Assembly (NCBI RefSeq): GCF_000715075.1
Contig: NC_134082.1
Span: 143,208,948-143,272,947, forward strand
DNA length: 64,000 nt
Reading direction: 5' to 3'
From: Nicotiana tabacum
Lineage: Eukaryota; Streptophyta; Magnoliopsida; Solanales; Solanaceae
A program made the position numbers and the translations under genes. Positions 34,278 through 47,084 of the stretch are shown here, in pieces (positions within the stretch are counted from its first letter, which is position 1; every line of letters begins with the position of its first letter). The notes beneath the pieces were generated by a model, which saw only the letters and a program-made list of their open reading frames with translations, did no database searches and had not been told where the DNA came from.

Positions 34278-35220
34278 TGTACCTGTCATACAACGAAACA
34301 CCTATTAGTGAGTAAGTGAGTGAAGTGTGTGACTATGGGTGGTTACTCAGACTTCACCACAACCATGTCACATTAGCTCCTTATAACTCTATTGGAGTAA
34401 TTCCCCAAACACCTTGTGGGAAAGACAAATATCTTCATATACACAGCCCATGTGACTCTAGCAAAACTTCCCCAAATCAAATATGCTACTACACCCATAC
34501 ACCCCATACTTTCTTTATTCAATCACCCACCAACAACACCGTTCCACCACATTAAATAAACAACCCCTTTACCAATCATGGTCAAAAACAAAATTTAAAT
34601 AGAAAAACAAGAAGAAACTACAAAAATCTACCAACAATTACAACACCATATCAACATAAAACTACATAAGCTATAACACAATACAACACAAAACCATAGA
34701 AAAGAGAGAGGAGAGGTAAGTACATACCTTAGTTGAAGAATGGGTGAGAGGAATGGAGGTGGGGGATGTTAGTATGAGTGAAGAAGAAGGAGAAGAAGAA
34801 GGGATTTGGGGGTTAGGGTTGTGAAGAAAGGGAGATGAAAAATTAGAATGAGGAGGGATGTCAGTTGTTTTGATATTTGGGGAAGGGGTTTTTTGTTATA
34901 ATAGGGGGGTTATTAAATTAAAAAAAAGAGGAAAAGAATAAGAAAAACGGAAAAGAAAAAAAAAATACCTGGTACCCCGCGGTCCACCGCGGCCACGGTG
35001 GGTTTAAAAAAAAGAGGCAGAATGTTCACGCCTCACCGCGGTCGCGGTGGAATGTAAAATCTGAGGCAGAATGTTTGCCTTCCACCACGGTTTGCCGCGG
35101 TTGCGGTGCTGGCATTTTTTATTTTATGAAGTTACATGAACACACTAACAACAACACTCGTGGGTTGCCTCCCACGCAGCGCCTGATTTAACGTCGCGGC
35201 ATGATGTAAGCATTTGATCA
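34278..35220 (-). mobile_element. Spacer between integrase and third ORF, with CCGCGG palindromes
   Basis: The spacer is non-coding. 34970-35110 holds three GC-rich blocks with nested CCGCGGT / ACCGCGG palindromes, separated by near-repeats of GAGGCAGAATGTT. Related blocks occur in both LTRs (about 31105-31140 and 41905-41990). On the minus strand this would be the leader for the third ORF. Confidence 0.65.
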
Positions 35221-36930
35221 TCACTCCTCATTCGCATACTGGGGCTCTTCCAAAGTGATTACCACTTTATCCCTTTTTTCTTCAGCCATTCTAAGGTAAT
35301 GTTTCAGCCTTTTCCCATTTACTGTGAACTTATTTGTCCCATCTTCTGATTCAATCTCAACAGCTCCACTTAAGAACATTTGCACCACTCTGAAGGGTCC
35401 TGACCATCGAGACTTTAACTTACCCGGAAACAATCTCAATCTCGAGTTGTATAACAACACTAGATCTCTGGGTTTGAAGTTTCGATCCAAGATGTGCTTA
35501 TCATGCATTAATTTCATCCTTTCTTTGTATAATCTAGCACTCTCAAAAGCCTGGAACCTGAATTCCTCGAGCTCATGTAATCCAGTGACTCTATTAGTAC
35601 CTGTTGTCTCCATGTCTAAGTTCAACTGCCGCAATGCCCAAAGTGCTTTATGCTCTAGCTCAATTGGGAGGTGGCATGCCTTTCCAAACACCAACTTGTA
35701 CGGTGACATACCAATTAGGGTTTTGAAGGTTGTGCGGTACGCCCACAATGCATCATCCAGCTTCTTTGCCTAGTCAGTCCTTGTTGCATTCACTATTTTT
35801 GTAAGGACACTTTTAATCTCCCTGTTGGACACTTCAACTTGCTCGTTCGATTGTAGGTGGTACGGGGTGGTCACTTTATGACGAACTCCATATTTTTCCA
35901 ACAGTCGTGCAAATGCTCTATTGCAGAAATAGGTTCCGCCATCACTGAGTATAGCTCTTGGAGTACCAAAACGTGTGAAAATGTTCTTCTTTAGAAATTC
36001 TATTACCCCTTTAGCATCATTGGTCGGGAGAGCCACTGCTTCGACCCACTTGGAGACGTAGTCAATTGCTACCAATATGTACTTGTTACCATACGAGCTG
36101 ACAAATGGCCCTATGAAGTCAATCCCCCACATGTCAAAAATCTCTACCTCTTGAATTGTGGTCATTGGCATCTCGTGTCTACGAGATATGTTGCCAGTCC
36201 TTTGGCATTCATCGCAGTTTTTAACCCAAGCATGGGCATCCTTGAACAGAGTAGGCCAGTACAAGCCCGACTCCAACACCTTAGCTGCCGTCCGAATTCC
36301 TCCAAAGTGTCCACCATATGGTGAAGCATGGCAAGCCTGCAAAACAGAATATTGATCTTTCTCGAGGATACACCGCCGGATCATGTTATCTACACATATT
36401 TTAAACAATAGAGGTTCATCCCAATAATAATACCGACAATCACGAAAGAACTTTTTCTTTTGAATTGAGGAGAGTTCATAAGGTACAATACCACTTGCTA
36501 AATAATTAGCAATATCAGCATACCATGGTGCCTCATCCATTGTCATTGCTAGTAATTGTTCATCCGGGAATGTCTCTGTTATATCCTCAACCTCTACCTT
36601 CTTTTCAGCTCCTTCCAACCTTGAGAAATGGTCAGCTACTTGGTTCTCTGTCCTTTTTCTGTCACGTATCTCCAGATTGAATTCTTGTAACAGAAGAACC
36701 CAGCGAATCAAGCGTGGCTTTGACTCCTTCTTTTCAATCAGGTACCTAATTGCTGCATGGTCAGCGTAAACAATAACTTTCGATCCAATCAAGTATGACC
36801 TGAATTTGTCGAATGCAAAAACAACAGCTAACATCTCCTTTTCCGTCACGGTGTAATTGAGTTTTGCACCGCGTAGCGTTCTGCTTGCATAGTAAATCGG
36901 GTGCATCAACTTATCCTTTCGCTGCCCCAA
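35221..36930 (-). pseudogene. Athila pol: RNase H end and integrase
   Basis: The frame from 36930 begins in the RNase H domain ([20 protein letters not shown], then [11 protein letters not shown]). It continues through the integrase HHCC finger ([18 protein letters not shown] to NCDECQRTG) and the DDE core ([32 protein letters not shown]). A stop after 35770 is followed in frame by the integrase C-terminus ([32 protein letters not shown]) to 35221. Integrase inserts the DNA copy into the host genome. A frameshift just above 36930 separates it from the upstream part of RNase H. Confidence 0.9.
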
Positions 36931-38700
36931 GATTGCTACTATGGCATATCACTTGCGTCGCACATGAGCTCAAACGGTTGCTCCCAATTGGGAGCAATAA
37001 TGATGGGTGTAGTCATTAATCTCTTCTTCAACTCCTCAAATGCCAACCTGCAATCATTAGAAAACACAAAGGGGTGATCCTTTTCAAGGAGTTTGCATAA
37101 TGGGTTAACAATTTTGGAGAAATTTTTTATGAATCGCTTGTAGAACCCGGCGTGCCCAAGGAAACTTCTCACCGCCTTGACTGAAGTACGCGGTGGTAGC
37201 TTTTCAATCACGTCAACCTTAGCATGGTCAACCTCAATTCCCTTACTGGACACTCGATGCCAGGACTATCCCTTCCTGTACCATAAAATGGCACTTCTCC
37301 TAGTTCAGCACTAAATTTGTCTCCACAAATCTTTTGAGCACTCTTCTTAAGTTGTGAAGACAGTCCTCGAATGAATCTACCACCACAGAGAAATCATCCA
37401 TAAAGACCTCCATAATATCCTCCACCATGTCTGTGAAAATGGCTAACATGTACCATTGAAATGTCGTCGGTGCATTGCAAAGCCCAAAAGGCATTCTCCG
37501 AAAGGCGAAGATGCCATACAGACAAGTGAAGGATGTTTTCTCTCTATCTTCAGGGGCTATTGATAGATTGTACCTCGAATATCCATCCAAGAAACAGAAG
37601 TGTGATCGCTCGGTCAGCCTGTCCAACATTTGGTCAATGAATGGCAGGGGGAAGTGGTCCTTCCGGGTGGCTGTGTTCAATTTCCGGTAATCCTTGCATA
37701 TCCGCCATCCCGTGACTGTATGAATTGAGATCAACTCATTGTTCTCCTTTTGTACAACAGTCATTCCTCCCTTTTTCGGCACACATTGGATAGGGCTGAC
37801 CCAATTGCTATCAGAGATGGGGAAGAGGATTCCCGCATCTAACCATTTGATCACTTCCTTATTCACTACCTCTTTCATGTTCGGGTTCAGCCTTCGTTGA
37901 TGTTCTCTGGAAGGTTTGTGCCCTTCTTCCAAGAGAATCTTGTGCATACAGAAGGATGGGCTGATACCCTTTATGTCTGCCATGGTCCAGCCAATGGCAG
38001 TCTTACTTTCCTGCAGTACCTGTAAGAGCAGTTCTACCTGCACATCTAGCAAACCGGATGATATAATGACAGGCAAAGTAGAATCAGGGCCTAAGAAAAC
38101 GTACCTGAGGTGAGCTGGGAGTGGTTTCAGCTCCAGCTTGGGTGGTTTCTCTACTGATGGCTTTGCTGGAGGTGTAGCTTTTTTTTCTAACTCAAGGGAC
38201 TCGAACTGAGGTTCCCTTTTCCAAAATCCTTGGCCTTCAAGTGCCATGACCCACTCAGCTAACCCTTCACTATCCATCTCTTCTAAATTTGTCTGGCATG
38301 CCTCCAATGGATCTTTAGCAGTCAGGGTCACATCATCTTTTTGCAGGATCGCATCCACTGCCTCCACTAGGGAGTAATTAGCATATTCACTAGGTCTCCT
38401 CATGGATTGCTGAACATTGAATATGACTTCTTCATCGTTCAATCTCATTTTTAATTCCCCAGTCTCACAATTGATCAGTGCTCTCCCAGTGGCCAAAAAT
38501 GGCCTACCTAAAATGATAGGTATCTCTTCATCTACCTGACAGTACAGAATAACAAAGTCTGCAGGGAACACCGAACTTCCCCACTTGTACCAACACATCA
38601 TCAGGAATCCCAGTTGGCCTTTTAACCGTGCCGTTAGCCAGCTGCAGTAACATTGAAATCCGTCTAGCTCTGCCAATGCCCAGTTTGGTGTATACAACCA
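36931..38700 (-). pseudogene. Athila pol: reverse transcriptase and start of RNase H
   Basis: The frame at 38697-37300 encodes the end of protease ([17 protein letters not shown]), a linker and the RT fingers and palm ([40 protein letters not shown], active site VFMDDFSVV). It stops at LVLN where tryptophan would normally follow. After a frameshift, 37253-36939 supplies the RT thumb and RNase H start ([29 protein letters not shown]). The YMDD-type catalytic aspartates are present, but the polyprotein cannot be made intact. Confidence 0.9.
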
Positions 38701-39298
38701 GAGGCATCAAATTTATGCTGGCTCCCAAATCACATAATACCTTTGCAAAGGCATAACTCCCAATCGTGCATGAAATAGTGAAGCTACTTGGGTCGGACAT
38801 ATTTTGGGCCATCGGTCTTATCACTACTGCACCGCAGATATGCGTTAGAGTCACTGTAGATAAGTCCTAAAAATCAAACTTCCGTGACATGAGGTCCTTC
38901 ATCATCTTCGCATAACCTGGCATCTCCCTCAAGGCATCCATCAAAGGAATATTCAACTGAATTTGACGCAGCATCTCCATGAATTTCTTGTATTGATCTT
39001 CCTTCTTTTGTTTTACCAGTCTATGAGGGAATAGTGCCGGTATCACCCTTTGTGCACTGCTTGCTGGCTTCTCTCTGTTGGGGTTTTGTGGCACAAGAGG
39101 CACCACCTGTTCTGCAGCTTGTTCATTTACCTTAGCCTTACCTTTTTCATCTTGACCATGTTCAACCACCACTTCAGTAAGGTCTGTTGGTTCATTTACC
39201 TCTACTGGAATTGGAGTGGCTGGCGTAGTCTCTTTGCTGGCTTGTGCAACTTCCTGCGCTTTGTCTAAATCTCTCTCATTCTGGAGACTTACTGCCAT
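38528..39298 (-). pseudogene. Athila gag-pol linker and aspartic protease
   Basis: This is in frame with gag across a TAG at 39317-39319. The segment at 39298-38867 is a charged linker ending [20 protein letters not shown] second TAG precedes the protease ([20 protein letters not shown]). The DLGAS active-site form is the usual one in plant Athila elements. A frameshift near 38560 moves the rest of protease into the RT frame. Confidence 0.85.
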
Positions 39299-39316
39299 CT
39301 GCTGATTTGGGTTTTG

Positions 39317-40819
39317 CTACTTGGGGTTAATATTTGTGTCCGTTGGCAATGTTCCCTGGGGGCAGTTGTTTAAAGCCATAGACAACTGCCGCAACTGAGT
39401 TTCAATGTTCTTTATAGCTGAATCATGAACTGCCAACTTTTCCTGCATTTTACCATTTGTCCCAATGAGTTGCTGAAGCATAACCCTAATCTCCACCATG
39501 TTGTTGTCTTGCTGCTGAGAAGGTGGTTGATATGTTAATTGTTGCTGATTTTGCTGTGGATAGCCCTGCTGTCTCTGATATGGAAATGGCACCATTTGGC
39601 CTTGAGGTTGCATACCCCCAGGCTGTGGCATATTTGGTTTGTATTGCTGATTTTGTACCGGTCTCCACTGTTGTCCTCCTTGTTGACCCCCAAAGTTGTT
39701 AACATAATTCATATCTTCTCTTTCCCCTTGAATTTCACCTTCTCCACTCCATGAACACACATATGACTGATTAACACAAGGTGTACACAATCCTCCATTT
39801 ATTGTGTCAACAATGTGCACATGTTTTGTACCCATCTCATCAATATTCTTTGTCAATATGCTCATCTGAGTCATGAGTATGGTCATGTTCTCTACATGCA
39901 AATTATTTGGGTCAAGATGAACTGAATGCACTATGGGTGCCAGTATTGTACCTCTAGTCATCCACCTCGAATTCTGTGACATCTTTTCAAAAAGGACTTT
40001 GCACTCGGTGAATGTCTTACTCAAAAATGCACCTCCAGCTGAAGCATCCACATTTGCTTTTTGATTGTCAGCTAACCCCATGTAGAACCTCTGGCCGAGC
40101 ATCTGGTCTAGAATGCCATGGTGAGGACATTTCACTAGCATCCCTTTAAATCTTTCCCAAGTTTTCTGCAAGGTCTCAGTCGGCTGCTGCCTGTACTGCA
40201 ATATTTCATCAATCTGTCTTGCAGTCTTGTTGGGTGGGTAGAACTTATTCAGGAACTGCTTGACTAATTCCTCCCAGGTGACAATAGAATTGATAGGGAG
40301 CAAAGTTAGCCAAGTCTGAGCTTCCCCGATCACAGAGAACGGGAACAGTAACAGCTTGATAGCTTCCGGGGTAACATTCGGCTGCCTTTGGGTCTCACAA
40401 ATCGACAAAAAAAAAATCAAGTATTGCTGAGGGTCTTCAATTTGTGCTCCGGAAAACAATCCTTTATTCTGCAGAAGATGCAGCATATTATTGGTTATCT
40501 GAAAGGTCTCCGCTTGAATTGCTGGCACAGCTATGGCAGTAGCCAGGTTGTTAGCTATGGGTTGTGCCCAATCATAAAGTGCAGCTTTTGGCACAAGAGG
40601 TGCCACTACTCTAACATTTGGGATAGCTGGCGGATCTCCGACGTTTCCATTGACGTTTTCTGCATCACCCATGTCAAATTCGAACTGGTGTGGTTGTTGT
40701 GATTGTTGGATTCTCTTGTTGGCACGGTTCAATGCCCTGAATGTTTTCTCGGGGTCTGAGAGTCCTTCTAGAATTTCTCCAAACCTCAAAGAATTTCTAG
40801 GCATACACCTAAATTCCAC
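39317..40819 (-). pseudogene. Athila gag
   Basis: 500 codons are open from 40819. The retrotransposon gag core lies at about residues 150-260 (AIKLLLFPFSVIGEAQTWL, WEELVKQFLNKFYPP). Glutamine- and proline-rich sequence near residues 370-440 (QPGGMQPQGQMVPFPYQRQQ) and a C-terminal helix follow. The usual CCHC knuckle is not evident; only CTPCVNQSYVC remains. The ATG for MPRNSLRF, five codons inside the frame, may be the true start. Gag would form the particle that packages the RNA. It ends at a TAG that must be passed to reach pol. Confidence 0.85.
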
Positions 40820-40931
40820 AAGAGTTCAAACGTGAGAATTTCAATGAAAAGATTGTTTAACACCTTCGAAAACTGATCTAAACTAATAATTCTAAAACTA
40901 CTTCTAAGTTGTAATAAATAACACCGTTAGC

Positions 40932-40949
40932 TCCCCGGCAACGACGCCA
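40932..40949 (-). other. Primer binding site of the Athila-type element (tRNA-Asp type)
   Basis: The minus strand reads TGGCGTCGTTGCCGGGGA, one base from the TGGCGCCGTTGCCGGGGA signature of Athila. It starts five bases inside the 5' LTR end. Confidence 0.88.
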
Positions 40950-40954
40950 AAATT

Positions 40955-42213
40955 TGGTCACGCCCAACTATGTCTTCTAAAAGACAAAGCGGTCGCTGCA
41001 AATATAATCCGGTTTTAATTCCGGAGTCGAATCCTCAGGGAACTAACCTATCTATTACACTCTTCGGCAATGTTATTATCAACTCAACTAATTTCTAGAT
41101 GCAAGATTTTTAATCAATAAAGATTGGGTTTTTGTTAAACTACTTCAAATACTATTAAAAACAACAATAAGCTAAAGCAAAGATAATTCAATGTTAAAAG
41201 GTTTAGGGCAGTGATTTCCCCAATTGCTAGTTTAGGTCTTGACTCTTTCGCTATAATCTCGCTGTAATACTCTATGAGGATTAAGAGTTATGGGTTGTTA
41301 TAATTATCTCTCAATCAACTATAATAATTTACTAGAGCATTCTCTCGAACTACTCTAGCTGACAATATGTGTGCAACTCTAAATTATCCCATCAAAGTTT
41401 TGTTATCTCTAAACCCACTTTTAAGTTCAAGTAATGAATCTCTTCAATTACCCAAAAGTGGTGTTGTTCAACAGCTGTCTAACCTAATATTCTTTCTCAA
41501 GCAATATGAGGTAATTAGACACGATTAATCAAGGGCCCATTCAATTAATCACCATACAAAACATAGTTGAACAATCATATAATAATTCTGGCTCGATTAT
41601 AACAAATTGAGTCAAAACTTCAACCAACAATTGGTTCTATCAACCCTAGATAATTGTTTTGCTACTCATAACAAAATAAGAGAAAATTACTAGATTAATC
41701 ATAATGTAAAATTGCAAGAATTAAAAGGAGATAGAAAAAACTCTAATGTTTGGTTGATCTTCTCACACTTGTTCTTCCTCCAAAAGTAGTCTAAAACAAG
41801 CTTAAAAACAATCTTGGGAGAGTTTCTAAAGCTTTATAAGGGTTTTACAAAAGTTTTCCCGAAATTACACTTTGGTCCCCAAACTTCCAGCAGCGTGAAC
41901 AGTGCATCCGCGGTCGACCGCGGTGAGAGCTGACCTTTCTGCCTCACTTTTTTTTAATCTGCCGCGGTTCACCGCGGTCACGGTGGACTTCTTGCCCATG
42001 CCATTTTCTGCTTCTTCGTGCTCGGGTACTTCTCGAGTGCGCGTTTTCTTCACATTATCGCCTCCAAAACACTCCATGTTGCTTCCTCACATATAATATT
42101 TCCTGCGAAACAAAAGAACATTATTTAGAGTATTTTATTGGCAATTTACCTATAAAAAATAACAAAGCATGGTCATATTAATGTGTAAATATCAACTATA
42201 TAGCCTACTATCA
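40955..42213 (-). mobile_element. 5' LTR of the Athila-type element
   Basis: On the minus strand it starts TGATAGTAGGCTATATAG at 42213 and ends GGGCGTGACCA at 40955. It is about 1.26 kb and colinear with 30149-31411. It includes CCGCGG palindromes at 41905-41990, partly rearranged relative to the other LTR. Confidence 0.92.
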
Positions 42214-45200
42214 CCTGACAAAGAATATTTTCCATTTATTTACCAATGTGCCATTCCTCACTTGATTGTATTCAACTTTTTCCAATACTAACTTCATTCA
42301 GCAGGAGTGTATTCCCAGATATCTAGATCATTTTTCATATCAATCCCATGTACTTACTTAACCCATAGCATATCTTTTTTCCCAGCCAACAACCATAGTA
42401 ACTTTCCTATTGATGCCAGATTCCACAACCTGTTCACATTTAGGCCACCATATTTGTTAAGCAAACCCATTTGTTTTCATGTCACTAGGAAAACTTTCTT
42501 CTTGTCATATGTACTGCCCCACAAGTACTTGCTACATTGTTTATCCATCTGCTTCAGCATACTCTGTGGTAAGATAAACACTGATCCCCAAAAGTTGTGG
42601 AGGGAGAACAATATTAGATTGATAACTTGCAGCCGACCATCATGTGATAGATGTCTAGCAGAGGCAGACTTGATTTTAGCAGTGATTTTATCAATTCACT
42701 GCAAGCAGTTCAGTTTATTCCATTTCTTTGTAGAGAGTGGGAGTCCCAAATATCTCATTGGAAACACTTATGCTAAAAAGTCAGTTCTTGCAATCAGTTT
42801 GTCCCTGATCTCCTCATCTACACCTGCAATGAAGATGTTAGATTTGTCCAAGTTAGCAAAAAGACCAGTTGTGATATGAAATGTTGAAGTGCCGCCATGA
42901 CTTTGTTAAATAGAAGATTCATTTCCTTTATAAAAGATCATTAGATCATCTGCAAAAATTAGGTGTGTCAGCCCCAAACGTTTGCACATCTGGAAGCTGG
43001 AACATTCAGTTCACACCCTTAAGAAATATTCCATAACCATGAAAAATAATAGAGGATACGTGGGTCTCCTGGCCTCAAACCTCTTCTTCCTTCAAAAATA
43101 TCCATACCCCTCCCCATTTACCTTCACTGAAAACTTTGTAGAAGTCACACAATTCATAACTAATTTAACAAATCTTCTAGGAAATCCAAAACCTTGTAGC
43201 ATTTCTTCAATAAATTCTCATCTAACTATATCATATACCTTTCGTAGGTCAATTTTCATCATACACATGGGTGAAGTTTTCCTCTTATAATGTCATAGCA
43301 AGTCATGTATATTAATACATTATGAATCATTGACCTTCCTTGAACAAAAGCAGCTTGTTCCGTCACCACCAATGGCAGAACACCATATAACCTCTTGCAT
43401 AACACCTTAGAGATATACTTGTAAACCACATTACAACACGAGACTGGCCTGAATTGGCTAGCCTCCATTGGTCTATCAACTTTAGGAATCAATGTTATTG
43501 TTGCATTAATCTATTTCCAGAACTTTCCATATTGAAAAAAACTCTAACACTACTTCTGTGACTTCATTACCAATAATGATCCATGCAACTCTGAAAAAAC
43601 CACTCCCATACCCATCCGGACCTAAACTTTTGTTGATACAGATTCTGAACATAGCTTTCTTGACTTCCTTCTCAATAAAAGCTTTCATTAGATTCAATTG
43701 TTGTTCTACTTCAAGAATGGGGCCATTTCCCATGAATCCTGTATAAGCAGGACTTCATGCTCCTCCCACCTCACCTAGTAAGTTTTTGATAAAATTTAAC
43801 AAAAACACATGCTATCACATTAGGATCTGTTTGAGTGATCCCAAATTCATATTGTATTTATGTAACCGACTGCTGCAATTTCCTTTGTTTGATCACTGAA
43901 TGAAAACACTCGGTGTTATCATCACCAAATCTAATCCAAGTAGCCTTACTCTTTTGTAGAAGAAACTTTTCTGCTAGAATAGAGGCTTCCTTGTACCTCA
44001 AATATGATGTTTTCTCCTCTGTCTGAAGACTATGATTCTATGGTTCCAGTTGTAGTTTGGCCTAGACATCTAGTAATAAGGTTTTTGTCATTTGGACATC
44101 TTTAAGGATGTTGCTAAAATGCTACTTATTTATCTGTTTCAGCTCTACTTTAGTGTTTCAATTATTTTATCACCTTAAAGATTGTGTACCCTTGAACCTG
44201 TTCATTCCAGCTCTCTCTAACAATCTCAAAAAAAAGTGAATTTGTGCTCCAAACATTACAATATTTGAAAGTTTTCCTTACAGGCTGATCTTGTATGATT
44301 GAGACTCTAATTGGACAATGATCACTACACCCTGGTAGGATGTTGACTATGCACCCTGGCATTACATTTACCCATTCACTGTTGACAAATACTCAATCTA
44401 TCTTGGAAAATACCTTGTCCACTTCTTGCCTACTACTCCAGGTGTACTGACCATAAGCGCTAGGCAACTCTGATAACCCACAACTATATATACAGTTTGC
44501 AAGATCCACCACTTCAGCATACATTACTGGATTACCCCTATCATATCCCCCGTATGGAGGATTGCATTAAAGTCACATAACACTATCTAAAGAATATTAC
44601 TATCTCGGCCAATGGAGCAAAGGTAATCCCATAATTCTTTCCTATCTCATTTTATATTACAGGCATACACAAATGTTATCATAAAAGTTAACTGTATAGG
44701 AAAAAATGTAGCTTGGCAAGTGATAGTATGAGTTGTGCTCCCTTTGACAGTCACATTATAGAGGTCTGGTTTCCATACCACCCAAACTCTACCATTGTAA
44801 TGAAATTCATAATTTGTAAAAAAATTGTCATCCTGAAAATATTGTTCTTGCTATCTCTGGTACTCTATTAATCTTTATTTTAGTCTCTAATAGACCAATC
44901 AACCCTATATTATTCTCATTGCAGAGGAGTTTCACCTCCTTTTGCTTATTGAGCCTATTCATGCCCCTCGTATTCCAACTTAGTATATTAACCATTTTCA
45001 GTAATTGGAAATAATTTATCCCCTCTTTGAGACTCCACAAATTTCTACATTCCTGAAGTTGATGTGTCTTTTTTGCCCAATGCTTGAAATAAGTTGGATA
45101 CAACCACTACTTCCTTTCCTATTATAGGTGACTTCCCAAGCTTAGAAGATTGAACCCGCCCTCCATCTTTCTGAGCACCATCCACTTGTACTCTAAATTC

Positions 45201-45280
45201 TTCCCCATGTGTCTTGTAACGTGCAATCCTTGATTCAAAATTATCACTACCCTTATTTCTATCAGCTTTATTAGTCTCTA
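42214..45280 (-). pseudogene. LINE piece B: ORF1 C-terminus, endonuclease and reverse transcriptase
   Basis: Reading leftward: the tail of ORF1 (45280 to about 45105), then ORF2 starting near 44994 with the APE-type endonuclease (ILSWNTRGMNRLNKQKEVKL, IGLLETKIK; SDHCPIRVS near 44300). The RT follows (KSLGPDGYGSGFFRVAW near 43620, FRPVSCCNVVYKYISKVLC near 43440, LIFADDLMIFYKG near 42914-42962). The FADD box is the RT active site. Frames are broken by many stops and shifts. The endonuclease plus RT arrangement with a C-terminal zinc motif is that of plant L1 elements. The 3' remainder is piece C. Confidence 0.88.
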
Positions 45281-46610
45281 CTAGTAGTCGTACCTACGAG
45301 ATGCGCGGTGAATATTAAAAAAAAATTAATTAAATTAAATTATGATCGGGCTTGTTTGATCTTATTAGATCGTATTGCTTTAATAAATTTTAATTATCAT
45401 CTTGTTTGTCAATACGATATACCCAATAATGAAATCACTATTAAATTAAAGGTCCTTATATAGTCAGTGAATAACTTTATTGTTCTATAATTTTCTTTAT
45501 TATATTAGCCAATGTTGAGTATTATTACATTGTTAATAATGTTTTTTATTAGTATATTACTTTGTTTACTATTTTTGGTAGCGCAAAGAATAACTATTTT
45601 GTTATATATTTTTCTTTATTATATCATTCAATATTTAGTATTAGACATTGTTAATAGAAATTTTTATTAAAATATTACTTTATTTAATATTTTTCTTTGT
45701 TACTTTGTATTTGTAATATAATAGAAGATATATATTTCATTACTCTTGAAATAATTTTTATTTAAAATTTTATTTTATTGTTCTAAAAAATATTGTCTGA
45801 ATTTTAATGAATAAATTCTCGATTAAATAAAAGTGACTTATGTAGTCATCGAATAACTTTTTGTTATTTATTTATCTTTATTATATCACCCATATTTGAA
45901 TAGTTAATTTTAGGTATTTAATTTTGTTGTGTCTTTTTTATCATTTTTTTGTAAATAATTTTTGAATCTCCAAATGTGTTGGAGCTTTGTCCTAAAATTT
46001 GTCACTTTGTTAATTTTTTGATGTTACATTTGAAATTATCACAATGATTTGTTTCTCCTATTCTATATAAACAGAATTGATATTATCTGAATTTTATTGA
46101 ATAAAATCTCTATTAAATTAAAGGGACTTATATAGTCATCAAATAAATTTTTTGTTATGTATTTTTGTTTATTATATTATCCAATGTTTAGTATTATTAT
46201 ATTTTTAATAGAAATTATTAGCATATTACTTGTTTATTATTTTTGTCTGCTAATTTTTTTGTAATATAATAGAAGATATATATTTTATTACTCTTGAAAA
46301 TATTTTTTTATTTTAAATTTTATTATATTTTTTTCAATAATATTGTTTGAATTTTAATAAATAAATATATTTTTTATTTCAAAAAAGATAAACGAAAATG
46401 ATTTTAGAAAATGAAATAAAGAAATTAACTAACCTAAACCAACCCTCACCCATCTTTGAGTAGTTAATTTAGATAGTTAATTTCTTTGTTAATTTTTAAT
46501 AGATAATTTCTTTGTTATTAATCAATTATGCCATGTGTCTTTTTTCTAGGCTACTACTTAGATTAATGTGGTGCCCTTTTCTTTGGCTTTTAATAATATA
46601 TAGATATAGA
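45281..46610 (-). mobile_element. Degraded Helitron-like element at the LINE/Tat junction
   Basis: Minus-strand CTAG at 45281-45284 is flanked by T and preceded by CCGCGCATCTCGTAGG, a decayed hairpin. The other end (TCTATATATTATTAAAAGCC on the minus strand at about 46604) resembles Helitron 5' ends. The body is AT-rich and non-coding, with repeated blocks such as GTTGGAGCTTTGTCCTAAAA (also at about 46688). Confidence 0.5.
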
Positions 46611-47084
46611 TATGGATTTGAATTAGTAAGTTTTTATTATTTTATTTCGATTTTTATTATAAAATAATTTTAAAGTTCCAATTTTGTTGGAGCTTTGTCC
46701 TAAAATTTACATTTGTTGTCTTATGGTTATACCACTTGGCATCATATAATTATTTACTTCTCTTTATATATATATACACACACACATTACAATATTAGAA
46801 AGAAACTACTCCACAATTTGAATCAAACTACTCCACAATTTGAATCAAAATTTTTTTATTTCTTTATTTTCGTTTTTTTAATTTTAAAATAATTGTAAAT
46901 CTCCAACTTGAAACTACTCCCCAATTTGAATTGATAATTTTTTATTTTTTAATTTTAAACTCCAACATGAAACTACTCCCCGATTTGAATGGGTAGTTTT
47001 TCTTCTCTTTTTTACGTTTTTTATAGCTAATTTTTTTTGCTTTTATATTTTAAAATAATTTAAAAACTCTAACTTGAAACTCCA
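46611..47084. other. AT-rich DNA between the Helitron-like element and the truncated Tat element
   Basis: There is no gene. It repeats a block of the neighbouring Helitron-like element and carries a 21-bp direct repeat (CTACTCCACAATTTGAATCA) at about 46805-46850. It probably marks where the 5' half of the Tat element was lost. Confidence 0.4.

Larger units (their letters stand above)
30149..42213 (-). mobile_element. Athila-type Ty3/gypsy retrotransposon with both LTRs, 12 kb, minus strand
   Basis: LTRs at 30149-31411 and 40955-42213 are direct repeats of about 1.26 kb. A tRNA-Asp-type primer site abuts the right one. Reading leftward come gag, protease, RT, RNase H, integrase and a third ORF in the env position. 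Flanks CATGA (30144-30148) and CCTGA (42214-42218) form a 5-bp target duplication with one mismatch. The order, the primer site and the extra 3' ORF fit Athila. All ORFs carry stops or frameshifts, and the LTRs differ by scattered changes and one rearranged CCGCGG patch, so the insertion is not recent. It sits inside ORF2 of the LINE. Confidence 0.93.

Noticed and set aside
38528..38854. DLGAS in the Athila protease as a catalytic defect
   Set aside because: From family knowledge, this form is usual in plant Athila elements, so it is not evidence of a lesion.
43558..43746. Plus-strand frames over 42300-43750
   Set aside because: They are antisense shadows of the LINE reverse transcriptase, whose motifs are clear on the minus strand.
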